Shown: positions 35,107 through 43,526 of the stretch, in pieces
Layout of the letters: every line of letters begins with the position of its first letter
Position numbering within the stretch: the first letter of the stretch is position 1
NCBI RefSeq assembly: GCF_000429845.1
Contig: NZ_AUCQ01000016.1
Location: forward strand, 1-64,000
Length of the DNA stretch: 64,000 nt
Direction: 5' to 3'
Source of the DNA: Comamonas composti DSM 21721
GTDB taxonomy: Bacteria > Pseudomonadota > Gammaproteobacteria > Burkholderiales > Burkholderiaceae_C
The notes under the pieces: model-generated
What the model was told of the DNA's origin: nothing
Seen by the model: only the letters and a program-made list of their open reading frames with translations
The model's database searches: none
Translations under genes and position numbers: made by a program

Positions 35107-35339
35107 GGTGGAGCAACGCACTTCTCGTCGAAGAGCCTGAAAGGCTCACGGGACGGGAGCTGTTCGCTCGACGCCACCCCGTGGTGGTAGTGCAGCTTCG
35201 CTTGTGGCAAGCCACTCAGGAAATGCACTACCACCACTGGGGTGGCACAGTGAAAACGGCGCCCGTGGTGCATGAAGCGGCAGTTCACATGGGTGGCGAA
35301 ACACCACCCGGATTGCAAGAGCCTGCGCGTTGCTCCGCC
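35107..35339 (-). ncRNA. Retron msr-msd RNA
   Basis: This 301-bp gap between the SWIM gene and the RT gene holds a complete retron RNA on the RT strand. a1 (35339-35325) and a2 (35121-35107) pair over 15 nt with one mismatch and one G-U; the core is GGAGCAACGC with GCGTTGCTCC. After a1 comes AGGC, where the G at about 35323 is the candidate branching guanosine. The msr hairpin is GGGTGG-TGTTTCG-CCACCC (35309-35291). The msd hairpin has arms at 35246-35224 and 35194-35173 forming 22 bp with one bulged base. Its loop carries a second small hairpin (GTGGC-TT-GCCAC). Order a1-msr-msd-a2-RT is the canonical retron layout. Confidence 0.92.
35173..35246 (-). repeat. msd inverted repeat (msDNA stem)
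   Basis: GCCACCCC-GTGGTGGTAGTGCA pairs with TGCACTACCACCAC-T-GGGGTGGC, 22 base pairs with a single unpaired T. This is the long hairpin expected in the reverse-transcribed part of a retron. The 29-nt loop holds the sub-hairpin at 35204-35215. Confidence 0.93.
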
Positions 35340-35356
35340 GCGCAGTTTAGTGCATC

Positions 35357-37069
35357 TCATGCGCTCTCCTTTGGTTGGTGCGGCTGGAGTGCCGGGCGGC
35401 CGGCATCCAGCTGGCTTTGCGCCCCCAGCCTCAGCGCCATCATGTGCTCGCATGGTCCATGGCGCAGGCGGTGCTGCAGATAGAGGTTGCAGCTGCAGCG
35501 CGCATCGACAATGCGCTCGTCGGCATCGAGCTCCAGCTCGGTAGTGAAGACGCGCTGGCCGCCTGCAGCCTGGATCTCGCCCCGGATGCTGCTCAGTTGC
35601 GGCCCTTGCTGCACACGCACATCGCGCAGTTTTTTACTGCGCACCAGCTCCAGCGCCTTGTGCATTTCGGGGTTTTCGGGCTGCAGGCGGTCCCAGGCCA
35701 GAGGCTCGCGCAGCAGCTCGCGCCAGGCATAGCGCCCGGCACTCAGGTCATAGACTGCGCGTCCGGCCTGCATCCAGCGCGTCATGGCCGCATGCACCTG
35801 GGCCGTGGCCAGGCCTGTGGCATCGGCGAGTTCCTGGCCGCTGGCCTGCCAGCGTGCCTGCAGGCTCTGGCCCACGGCCTCGATCTCTGCAGGCTTGAGA
35901 TCGGCCTCGGGGGCCAGCAGGTGAAAGCGCGCACTCGCCGCCCAGTCATTGGCGCTCCAGCCCGAAAGTCCCAGCGTCACGCTGACCAGGCCCAGGTCCA
36001 CGACCCAGAAGCTGGGCATGCCCGTGCCCAGCAGATGCACGCGCACGCGCGTGGCCTGGGAGATCAGGCGCTCCAGCGTGAGCAAACGCCTGCGCCCCCA
36101 GATGCGGATATTGACAGGCGCGGTCAGGGCCGGGCCCACGGTCTGCGAGCGCTTGGTGACGAGTCGTTTTTCCCAGGGCTCGAACACGAGGACGGGCGCC
36201 TCTCCGGGCGCCAGCTCGAAGCGCAGCGCGCGCGGCCCATAGCGCTCGCGCCGGCCACGCAACTGGGCGCAGATGTTGAACAAGTCCATGGGATGCAGGT
36301 CCACCACCGTGGCCGGCAGCGCCATGGCGCTGGAGACCTGCAGAAAGCCGCGCAGCCAGCTGTCGGGTAGGTCGATCTTTTCCTCGCGCAGCGCAGGATC
36401 GTCGCCCACCTGCACATCAAAGCCCGTGGGGTCGAGCTGCAGGCGTGTGTTCCTGTAGTCACGGATTTTCTGGAATTCCTCAAACAGGCTGGCCGAGTAG
36501 TCGATATTCGTGGTGCCGCAGACCATGCCGCTTGCGATCTCGAAGGCCTCATGCCGGATGCTGACCGCGCAATAGCTGGATTCGTCCTGGCTGAAGGCCT
36601 CGAACAGCAGGCGGTCGGGGTGCACGGTGATCACGGGGTCCAGCACATACCAGGCATCGCGGTTGTTCTGATAGAGCCAGTCGAAGTATTTGCGCTGGGC
36701 CTTGTAGAACGGCGCCAGCACCTGCTCGCGTGATTCGCGCAAGGTCTTGAGCTCGCCCCTGATTTGCTGGGCACGCTCCTTGGCACTGCCCGTATCGGCC
36801 ATGAACTCGGCCAGCAGCTGCGCTTCGTGTTCCTTGAGCCATTCGAGATAGGCGGTCTTGTCGCGGCCGCGCGTGCGCATGTCGCTGACCACCACGCCGT
36901 GCAGCGCGCAAAGCCCTTCGCGCACCTGCAAAAAACCCGGGCCTTCGCGCCGCAGCAGGCCGTCGAAGCGCGTGGCAGGCCTGAGCACATCGGGGGCAAA
37001 GGAAAATGCCTGCGCGTCGGCCGAATCCCGGACCTGGGTGCTGCCGTAGTACTGATAACGAAATTCCAT
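35357..37069 (-). CDS. SWIM zinc-finger protein of the retron (WHSWIM-like)
   Basis: A 570-residue protein. The C terminus carries a SWIM zinc finger: DARCSCNLYL, then HGPCEHMMAL at about residues 522-545 (CxC-xn-CxH). Before it, about residues 420-500 (ADATGLATAQVHAAMTRWMQ and AGRAVYDLSAGRYAWRELL) look like a winged-helix module. The N-terminal 400 residues match no family I recognise. SWIM domains bind DNA or protein partners. It lies 19 bp after the ARM-repeat gene and directly precedes the retron RNA, so it is probably an accessory or effector subunit of the type XIII retron. The start at 37069 was preferred over an unsupported extension to 37147 that overlaps the upstream gene. Confidence 0.88.
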   Translation of the reverse strand: MEFRYQYYGSTQVRDSADAQAFSFAPDVLRPATRFDGLLRREGPGFLQVREGLCALHGVVVSDMRTRGRDKTAYLEWLKEHEAQLLAEFMADTGSAKERAQQIRGELKTLRESREQVLAPFYKAQRKYFDWLYQNNRDAWYVLDPVITVHPDRLLFEAFSQDESSYCAVSIRHEAFEIASGMVCGTTNIDYSASLFEEFQKIRDYRNTRLQLDPTGFDVQVGDDPALREEKIDLPDSWLRGFLQVSSAMALPATVVDLHPMDLFNICAQLRGRRERYGPRALRFELAPGEAPVLVFEPWEKRLVTKRSQTVGPALTAPVNIRIWGRRRLLTLERLISQATRVRVHLLGTGMPSFWVVDLGLVSVTLGLSGWSANDWAASARFHLLAPEADLKPAEIEAVGQSLQARWQASGQELADATGLATAQVHAAMTRWMQAGRAVYDLSAGRYAWRELLREPLAWDRLQPENPEMHKALELVRSKKLRDVRVQQGPQLSSIRGEIQAAGGQRVFTTELELDADERIVDARCSCNLYLQHRLRHGPCEHMMALRLGAQSQLDAGRPALQPHQPKESA

Positions 37070-37088
37070 GGTGAAAACGGCTCCGGGC

Positions 37089-40000
37089 TCAGGAAACGGC
37101 AGCGCCGCGCTGCTCCACGGGCAAGGCCTGCATAAAGCTTTGCGCAAGCTCGGGGTGGCGCGTCACGATGTCACGCAGACCGGCCACATATTCGGGTTGA
37201 TCCGCATGGCTGGCGCTGACCACCTGGCGCGCAAAAATGGCGGCCACCACGGCCGCGCTCTCGCGCTCTTGCACCTGGCTGCGCAGAAAGTGCAGCACGC
37301 GCGTCTTGCTGGTGCGCGCCCTGTGCACCTGGCTGAGCACGGCCAGAAAATAAGGCTGCAGCCGGGCCAGTCGCCGGGCGCGCTCGGGCGCAGGCTCTTC
37401 GGGCAGGCTCAGCAGCCATTGGGTCACGAACAACTGCACGCTGGTGCTAGGGTGCTGGGCCAGGCGCGTGAGAAACAGGCTGGCCTCGCCGGCACTCATC
37501 TGCAAGCCCATGCGCTGGCGGCCCAGGGCCTGAATCCAGTCCTGGGGATGGTCAACCCAGGCCACCAGCAGCTCGGGCGAAAGGGCGGCCGCAGGCAGGC
37601 GCTCGCCAAACAGCTGGCGAGCGTACTGCTGGGTATCGGCAAACAGGGCGTCGGCCAAGGGCATGAGCTGCCGAGCCTGCTCGGAGTCCACGTGCTCCAT
37701 GGGCGAGAGCAGCGCATCCAGGCTGCTGCGGCTGCGCATGCGCACCTTGGCATCCGCATGCTTTGCAAGACCGGCCCATTGGCGCAGCGTATAGGCGTCA
37801 TCCTCCAGCGCCTGCAAGCCCCAGGCGCCATAGCGCTGCGCGCCCGTGGCCTGTGCCTGCAGGGCGCGCCAGATGCCGCCGGCATCGCGTGCCGGTGCCA
37901 CACCCGCCAGGCAGCCGGTCAGCATGCGCAAGGCATCGTCGTACAGGCCCGGGCCGTGCTCTGCACGAAACAGTGCATCGTGCAGGCGCCGGGCAATCAC
38001 CGCATTGCCGTGTGCATCGCCCGCCAGGCGCTCGATCAGGGGCATGACGGCTGCTCGCAAAGGCGCATGGGGCGAGGCCGCAAATTCGGCCAGTACTTCG
38101 GCCTGCCGGGCCAGCATGTCGTCCCGCAGGCTGGCCATCAGGCGTATGCCGCAGGCCGTGCGCGCCACCTCGGTTGAGGCCAGCAAGGCGCGGAGCGTTG
38201 TGGCCGGCAGGCCGCGCAGGCCCTGGGGGTGGGCCAGCAGCCAGAAGCAGGCCACTTCGACCAGCGCAGTCTGCGAATGCGCAAGCAGGTGAAGCAGGGG
38301 CTCGGCAGGAACGCCGGCTGCATGTCTTGCCAGCGGCGCGCTGTCCGCAAACAGCGGCTGCAAGGCATCGCGGATTTCTGCCAGCTCGGCGTCATCCGCA
38401 TCGAGGGCAGGCAAGGCCGCGAGCAAGGCCAGGGTCACGGCATGGCCGTCGGCATAGAGCAGCAGGGCCAGGCCCTGGGTGCGCGAGGTTTCCGAAGGCG
38501 ACAGCAGCAAGGCCGCGACCAGCTCGGCATCGCGCGCCGCAGCCGTGCGGTCGCCCGAGAGCCGGGCGCTCAGATAGCGGGCAGCAGGCCCTTCTGGGCA
38601 CCGCGCCAGCGCCAGCAGCCAGGGGCGCCGGCCATCAGCGCTATCCAGCGCCACGAGCTGCTGCTGGGCCAGCTCCAGCCCCAGGGACGCAGCAGGCCCA
38701 TAGCGGTGCAGCAGCAGTGGCGCGGCCTGCGAGGCGTCGAGCCCGGCCAGCCAGGCCGACTGATCGCGCAGAGCACGTGTGAGCGACCATAGCGCCAGCG
38801 TGGATTGCAGGCGCACCACCAGTCCCAGCAGCTCGCGCGGATGGTCATCCCACATGGCGGCCAGGCCATCGACGCGAGCCTCGGGCAGGCGCTGCAAATC
38901 CAGCGGCTCCTTGCAGCTCCAGCTCTGGGCACGCGCATTCGCATGCAGCACAGGCCAGCGCGGCAGCAGCAGCCTGGCGGCCAGCAGCCAGCGCATCTCG
39001 GGCAACTGGCCCGCGCGTGACGTGGCTTGCTGGGCGCAGCGCATGTCCATGTGCTCCAGCAGGCTTGCCGCCAGCGCGGCGCTGCCGCTGTGTCCCAGGG
39101 CTGCCATGCGCCTGAGTTGGCGCCAGCCGCGCAGGCGCATGTAAAGCCAGGTGTCACGGCTGAAGTCAAAGGCCTGGGCGCCGACGCCATCGAAGCGGGC
39201 ATGCAGCACGCCCAGCATGGCCGCATCCCGCCGCCATTCGGCGCGCTTGTAGATACGTCGGATCGCGGGCCACAGCCTGCGCGACACGGGCAGTACGGCC
39301 AACAGGGAGTGCAGCAGCCCGGACAGCGCCGGCTCATGGCTGGCAAGCTCGTCCAGCAGGAGCAGGCCTTTTGCATCCAGATCAGAAGGCAGGGCGGGGG
39401 CAGCACCTGGGGCCTGAGCCGAAGGCGCCAACTGCTGCCACCGGGCGCGCAGGGGCTCAAGCTCGGCCTCGCGCGCTTCGGGCGAGAGCAGCGCCAGCCA
39501 GGCCTGGCGTGCCATGTCGCGCGTGGCCTGGCTGCGCCCACGCTGGGCCAGGGCCTGCATGGCAATCCCGGCCCCGGGATCGCCCAGGCGGCCCACCAGA
39601 TAGGCCAGACAGTAGTCAAGCAGGTCATCGCCGGATTCGAGCAGGGCAATCAGTCGCGGCACCTGAGCGAGCAACTGCTCCTGCGCTGCGCCGCCGCGCG
39701 CCGCATCCACATATTCGGCCAGCCGCCATACCAGCCGCGCCCTTTGGCCGTCCGGCATGAGGCGCCAGGCATGGCCATCCAGCCTCGCGCACAGCGCGGC
39801 CACGGCCTGATCCTGGGCGCAGGGCTCGGCCAGGCCTGGTGGCGGAGCGCTGGCGGCCTGAAGCAGCTCTTCGAGCTCGTCAAAGCCGCTTTGGGAGACC
39901 AGGACATGGCCACAGCCCAGGCGCTGGCGCAAAAAATCCAGGGCACGCAAGCGTGCCTGGGCCAGAGAAACAGGCAAAGGGGTGAGCGTGCCATCATCGG

Positions 40001-40163
40001 CCTGCTCCACCAGCCCACCCCGGAGCCGCGTCACCTGCAGACTCACTACATGGCGGGCACTGCCATCGTCTCCGGGTTGATCCAGGGCCAGTACGGCCAC
40101 GGTGCTGAGGCGCTCCTTGGGTGCCTGCGTTAGCGACAGTACGGCTTGGGCGAGCAGATTCAT
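37089..40163 (-). CDS. Large ARM/HEAT-type helical repeat protein of the retron
   Basis: A 1024-residue protein that is almost entirely alpha-helical, leucine- and alanine-rich, with repeating paired helices throughout (for example LAYLVGRLGDPGAGIAMQAL near residue 185 and VMPLIERLAGDAHGNAVIAR near 710). This is the pattern of ARM or HEAT solenoids that act as scaffolds. The first 100 residues differ and may form a small domain. No catalytic motif was seen. Position and length agree with the ARM partner of type XIII retrons. It is the first gene of the ARM-SWIM-RNA-RT block. The 264-bp gap before it (40164-40427) separates it from rtcA and shows no clear promoter or terminator. Confidence 0.82.
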   Translation of the reverse strand: MNLLAQAVLSLTQAPKERLSTVAVLALDQPGDDGSARHVVSLQVTRLRGGLVEQADDGTLTPLPVSLAQARLRALDFLRQRLGCGHVLVSQSGFDELEELLQAASAPPPGLAEPCAQDQAVAALCARLDGHAWRLMPDGQRARLVWRLAEYVDAARGGAAQEQLLAQVPRLIALLESGDDLLDYCLAYLVGRLGDPGAGIAMQALAQRGRSQATRDMARQAWLALLSPEAREAELEPLRARWQQLAPSAQAPGAAPALPSDLDAKGLLLLDELASHEPALSGLLHSLLAVLPVSRRLWPAIRRIYKRAEWRRDAAMLGVLHARFDGVGAQAFDFSRDTWLYMRLRGWRQLRRMAALGHSGSAALAASLLEHMDMRCAQQATSRAGQLPEMRWLLAARLLLPRWPVLHANARAQSWSCKEPLDLQRLPEARVDGLAAMWDDHPRELLGLVVRLQSTLALWSLTRALRDQSAWLAGLDASQAAPLLLHRYGPAASLGLELAQQQLVALDSADGRRPWLLALARCPEGPAARYLSARLSGDRTAAARDAELVAALLLSPSETSRTQGLALLLYADGHAVTLALLAALPALDADDAELAEIRDALQPLFADSAPLARHAAGVPAEPLLHLLAHSQTALVEVACFWLLAHPQGLRGLPATTLRALLASTEVARTACGIRLMASLRDDMLARQAEVLAEFAASPHAPLRAAVMPLIERLAGDAHGNAVIARRLHDALFRAEHGPGLYDDALRMLTGCLAGVAPARDAGGIWRALQAQATGAQRYGAWGLQALEDDAYTLRQWAGLAKHADAKVRMRSRSSLDALLSPMEHVDSEQARQLMPLADALFADTQQYARQLFGERLPAAALSPELLVAWVDHPQDWIQALGRQRMGLQMSAGEASLFLTRLAQHPSTSVQLFVTQWLLSLPEEPAPERARRLARLQPYFLAVLSQVHRARTSKTRVLHFLRSQVQERESAAVVAAIFARQVVSASHADQPEYVAGLRDIVTRHPELAQSFMQALPVEQRGAAVS

Positions 40164-40427
40164 GCGACAGGCATCTTGTTTTTTTGCGCTGCGCGCCCAT
40201 CAGCATTGCGGGGGCTGGCTTTGCAGTGATTCGGCATGCCATGCCCCATCCATGCGGGCCGGCAAGCGGGCAATCCTATCAAACTCCCACGCCCATCCTG
40301 GGCTTTGAAAAGCGCTCCGTTCTCTCTTCGTGGCCTGCCCAAACCCGATGCCAGGGCATGCAGCAATGACCTGGTCAGCGCGCAGGCGCAGACCATGGGT
40401 ATGGAGTCAGGAGATCGCAAACATGCG

Positions 40428-41459
40428 CTAGAGCGGTTCGGCGCTCACCTCAAAGCCTCCATCCCTATCGATGACCACAAAGCGCACGGCCAGAAATTTT
40501 TCTATGACCTCGAAATTGCTTTGAGCATGGGGCGTGATCTCCGTGCAGGTATAGCTGGCCGCCAACCCCGTGCGCTCCACGGCCAGGGCCAGCGGCAAGG
40601 CCCACTGGTCGGCCATGTGCGGCCCAAGCGCAGCCTTGCTGGCCTGGTAGCTTTGGAGCTCGTCAGCCAGGGCCTGGGCCACTTGCTCGGAGCTCACGCC
40701 CTTGAGGCCGAACTGCGTGAATACCTCGGTGAGCTCGGCGTACTCCAGCGTGGCCAGCAAGGCATTGCCCGGTCCCTCGTTCTGCCTGGCCTGCCCGGTG
40801 ATCAACTGCCCGGGCTCCCAGCCCAAGATGGCGCCCAGGGCCTGGAGTTCGCGCTGGGCCACGGCACGCGGCAGGGCCGGGGCAAAGCATTCGGCATGGC
40901 AGACCTTGAGTTTGCCGCGCTCCAGCAGGTCGAAAGGCTTGAGCCTGGCCGGCCACAGCTCGACCGTCATGCTGCCGCCGCCTGCGGGGTAAAAGCCCAT
41001 GCGCTGCAGCGCGAGCTCGGCCCTGGCACCCAGCCGGTTCATGAGTGGCGCATAGCTGCGCTGCAGAAAATGAAATGGCGGCGCCGCAGGGTTGTGTGTG
41101 CCGCCCGTGAGCCGCAGGCGGCTGGGCTCCGGCGCCAGCATCAGCGCGGGCCACAGGGTTTGCAGCAGCAGGCAGCAGCTTGCGGCCGAACCCATTTGAA
41201 AGCTGTACTCGCCCGCCCGCACGGTGCCGGGCACAAAGCGAATCGCCTGGGAGTTGAGCTCGGCCCCTTGCACCTGGGCGTCGCTGATCTGGGCCGCAGC
41301 ATTCACGCAGGCCAGGTGCTGGCGCATGAGCCCGGGCTTGGCTCGCCCCGCGCGTATGCGCTCCAGCACAAAGCCCTGGCCCGTGCACATGGACAAGGCC
41401 AGCGCGCTGCGCAGTATCTGCCCGCCGCCCTCACCTCGGGAGCCATCGATCTCTATCAT
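40428..41459 (-). CDS. rtcA: RNA 3'-terminal phosphate cyclase RtcA
   Basis: A 343-residue RtcA (E. coli protein about 338). It turns RNA 3'-phosphates into 2',3'-cyclic phosphates using ATP and an adenylated histidine. Conserved segments are IEIDGSRGEGGGQILRSALA at the N terminus, RAKPGLMRQHLA near residue 45, GGTHNPAAPPFHF near residue 125 and the C-terminal TEITPHAQSNFEVIEKF, whose His is the likely nucleophile. The start at 41459 gives the canonical MIEIDGSRGEG; the longer frame was not used. It lies 31 bp after the nucleotidyltransferase gene in the minus-strand RNA-repair operon behind the RtcR promoter. Confidence 0.95.
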   Translation of the reverse strand: MIEIDGSRGEGGGQILRSALALSMCTGQGFVLERIRAGRAKPGLMRQHLACVNAAAQISDAQVQGAELNSQAIRFVPGTVRAGEYSFQMGSAASCCLLLQTLWPALMLAPEPSRLRLTGGTHNPAAPPFHFLQRSYAPLMNRLGARAELALQRMGFYPAGGGSMTVELWPARLKPFDLLERGKLKVCHAECFAPALPRAVAQRELQALGAILGWEPGQLITGQARQNEGPGNALLATLEYAELTEVFTQFGLKGVSSEQVAQALADELQSYQASKAALGPHMADQWALPLALAVERTGLAASYTCTEITPHAQSNFEVIEKFLAVRFVVIDRDGGFEVSAEPL

Positions 41460-41490
41460 TTTTGTTCCTGTTGTTGAATTCAGGCCGGGT

Positions 41491-42333
41491 CTAGGCCTTG
41501 GCCTCGGATGCGCTGTGCATGCGCAGCACGGTATCGTGCAAGAACGCATCGAGTGCGGCCTGGCCCGCGATGGGCAGGGCCGGCACGGGCTCGGCCGCAT
41601 TGCGCAGCAGCTCGGCTTCGATAAAGGCATGAATGCCTTGCCAGCGTGGGCTGGTTGCGGACTCGCCCGCGCGCATCTTCACTTCCAGCAAAGCATTGAT
41701 CTCGGCGATCAACACTGCGTCGGCCGCTGCATCCAGCGTATGTTTGGCAAGCTTGGCAAAGCGCATGGGAGGCGAGCTCGAGCGCTCGCGAATCCAGCGC
41801 GCAGCCAGCAAGGGGCGCAGCACATAAAGGTATTTTTTGTAACGCACTTCCTCGGCCTGCAAATGCTCGCGAAAGTTTTTCCTGGCCATGGAGGCGTAGT
41901 GGTTCCAGCCCTTGAGATTGGAGAAAGCACTCTCGGACAAGGCCCTGAACTGCGCCATGGTGCCTGCCTCTTCGCGGTAGACGATGGGTGAGTTCAGCCA
42001 TTCGAGCAGCGTGGGGTTGGACTCGCGCATCAGGCCCAGCGCCTTGCGCAAGTCCCAGCCGTTGATATCCAGCTCGCCGCTGATGGGCAGCTCGATCACA
42101 TCGCGCCCCGGCGAGACCGTGAGATACCAGGGCAGCCGGTGCACATAGATGAAGCGCACGTCATAGTCGCTATCCGGCGAGGCAAAGCCCCAGCCCCGGC
42201 TGCCCGACTCGCAGGCAAACAGCACGCTGACCTGGTGTCTGGACTCGATCTCGCCGAGTGCCTGCATGATCTGGGCGCGCACCTGGGGCTCGACCGGATG
42301 TGCCGAGCGCAGAAACTCCTCGGAAGTGCTCAT
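41491..42333 (-). CDS. RlaP/YcgL-type predicted nucleotidyltransferase
   Basis: A 280-residue protein of the nucleotidyltransferase superfamily. The motif CESGSRGWGFASPDSDYDVR (about residues 41-60) gives the GS and DxD metal-binding residues. The third acidic residue is probably in the GELDINGWDLRKAL strand near residue 90. Proteins of this group are recurrently encoded beside RNA ligases, and they are thought to add nucleotides to damaged RNA ends. Placed between the RNase Z-like gene and rtcA, a role in rebuilding tRNA 3' ends is a reasonable inference. Confidence 0.85.
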   Translation of the reverse strand: MSTSEEFLRSAHPVEPQVRAQIMQALGEIESRHQVSVLFACESGSRGWGFASPDSDYDVRFIYVHRLPWYLTVSPGRDVIELPISGELDINGWDLRKALGLMRESNPTLLEWLNSPIVYREEAGTMAQFRALSESAFSNLKGWNHYASMARKNFREHLQAEEVRYKKYLYVLRPLLAARWIRERSSSPPMRFAKLAKHTLDAAADAVLIAEINALLEVKMRAGESATSPRWQGIHAFIEAELLRNAAEPVPALPIAGQAALDAFLHDTVLRMHSASEAKA

Positions 42334-42358
42334 TTTTTCATTCCTTCTCGTGCTTTTC

Positions 42359-43333
42359 TCAAGCCTGCTCAGACCCTTGCTGCGTCAGATGTCCGGGCCG
42401 GTCCAGCGTGTACACCGCTAGGTCCTGGGCCAGAAAAAGCCTGCCCTCGTAAACTGCCCCGGCCTCGGCCGCCAGTTCGGCCTGTCCGCCTTCGTCCTGA
42501 TGGCGCGGGCTGAAGTGCGTGAGCACCAGGTTGGGCACGGCGGCCTTCTGGGCCATGGCCGCCACATCGGCCGCGCAGCTGTGCATGGGCGCCGGGCCTA
42601 CCTTGTGCAACGCCTCGCGGGTATAGGTGGCCTCGTGCACCAGCACCTGGGCTCCTGCGCAGGCCGCAAGCAGCAGCATGGGCTCGGCGTTGTCGCCGCC
42701 CACCACCACGGCCCATTCACCGAGTTCGCGCTCCACAAAGTCGGCGCTGCACAACTGCCGGCCTTGCCAGCTGATGTCATGGCCGTCCTGCAAGGCCCGC
42801 TAGTCGGGCCCTGGCGCCACGCCCAGCGCGCGCAAGGCATCTACCCGCAAGCGCACGCGCTCCTCGCGCAGCGCAAAGCGGTAGGCATCGCTGGGCACGC
42901 GGTGGGCCAGCGCATGGCGCGTAATGCGCAGACCGCCCTGCACGAACACCTGGGCGCCGTCGGCCAGAGCCTGTGGATCGACATGCACGATCTCATAGGG
43001 CAGGTGCAAATCGGTGAGCACGCGCGTGGCCTGCAGCCAGTCCCAGACCGGTTGCGGCGCGACCAGCGTCAAAGGCTGGCTGCGCTTGCCCATGCCGGTG
43101 CTGGCCAGCAGACCGGGCAGGCCATAGCAATGGTCGCCGTGGACATGGGTAATGCACACGGCACGCAGCTCATGCAGCGACAGGCCTGCGCTTTGCACGC
43201 GCTGCTGCGTGCCTTCGCCGCAATCCACGAGCATCCAGCCCGGCAGGCCCTGGGCCTGCACGGCCAGGCCGGAGACATTGCGGCTACGCGTGGGCACGCC
43301 CGAGGAGGTGCCCAGAAAAGTCAGTTTGAACAT
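42359..43333 (-). pseudogene. RNase Z (ElaC-like) gene interrupted by one in-frame TAG
   Basis: The frame encodes a metallo-beta-lactamase-fold tRNA 3'-endonuclease: MFKLTFLGTSSGVPTRSRNV, DCGEGTQQRV, then THVHGDHCYG (HxHxDH zinc site, about residue 63). After residue 177 a single TAG (minus strand, 42802-42800) stops translation. The same frame then continues for 147 codons with the rest of the family: the HEATYT zinc-ligand block and VLTHFSPRHQ. Restoring one codon gives 324 residues, close to ElaC. It may be a pseudogene, a recent nonsense mutation, a sequencing error or a read-through site. The second half cannot fold alone because the His ligands are split between the two parts. Its operon place beside rtcB argues the intact gene serves RNA repair. 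Confidence 0.82.
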
Positions 43334-43526
43334 TGTTTTTCTCTCTCATGGTTCAGGGCGACGGATCTCGCCCCGGTCCATGCTCTGCGACACCTCGATC
43401 GAGGCGAGGGAGCAAGACCGGATGCACAGCGCACAAAACCGGCACGGCTCAAGCCAGGGGCAGCGAGGCTGCAGTCCCCCGCCCGAAGAGAGCGGGGGAA
43501 GCCGCTACGCGGCTCAGGGGTCAGCT

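Noticed and set aside
40164..40427. A second sigma-54 promoter before the ARM-repeat gene (TGGCAT-N5-TTGGG on the minus strand)
   Set aside because: The -12 element lacks the required GC dinucleotide; it is no better than chance.
42359..42793. Separate small metallo-hydrolase gene downstream of the RNase Z-like gene
   Set aside because: It is in the same frame as the upstream half and completes the same protein family; one gene with a TAG is the simpler reading.
43475..43498. Terminator between rtcB and the RNase Z-like gene
   Set aside because: A GC-rich hairpin (CCCCCGC with GCGGGGG) is present but no T-tract follows on the minus strand.
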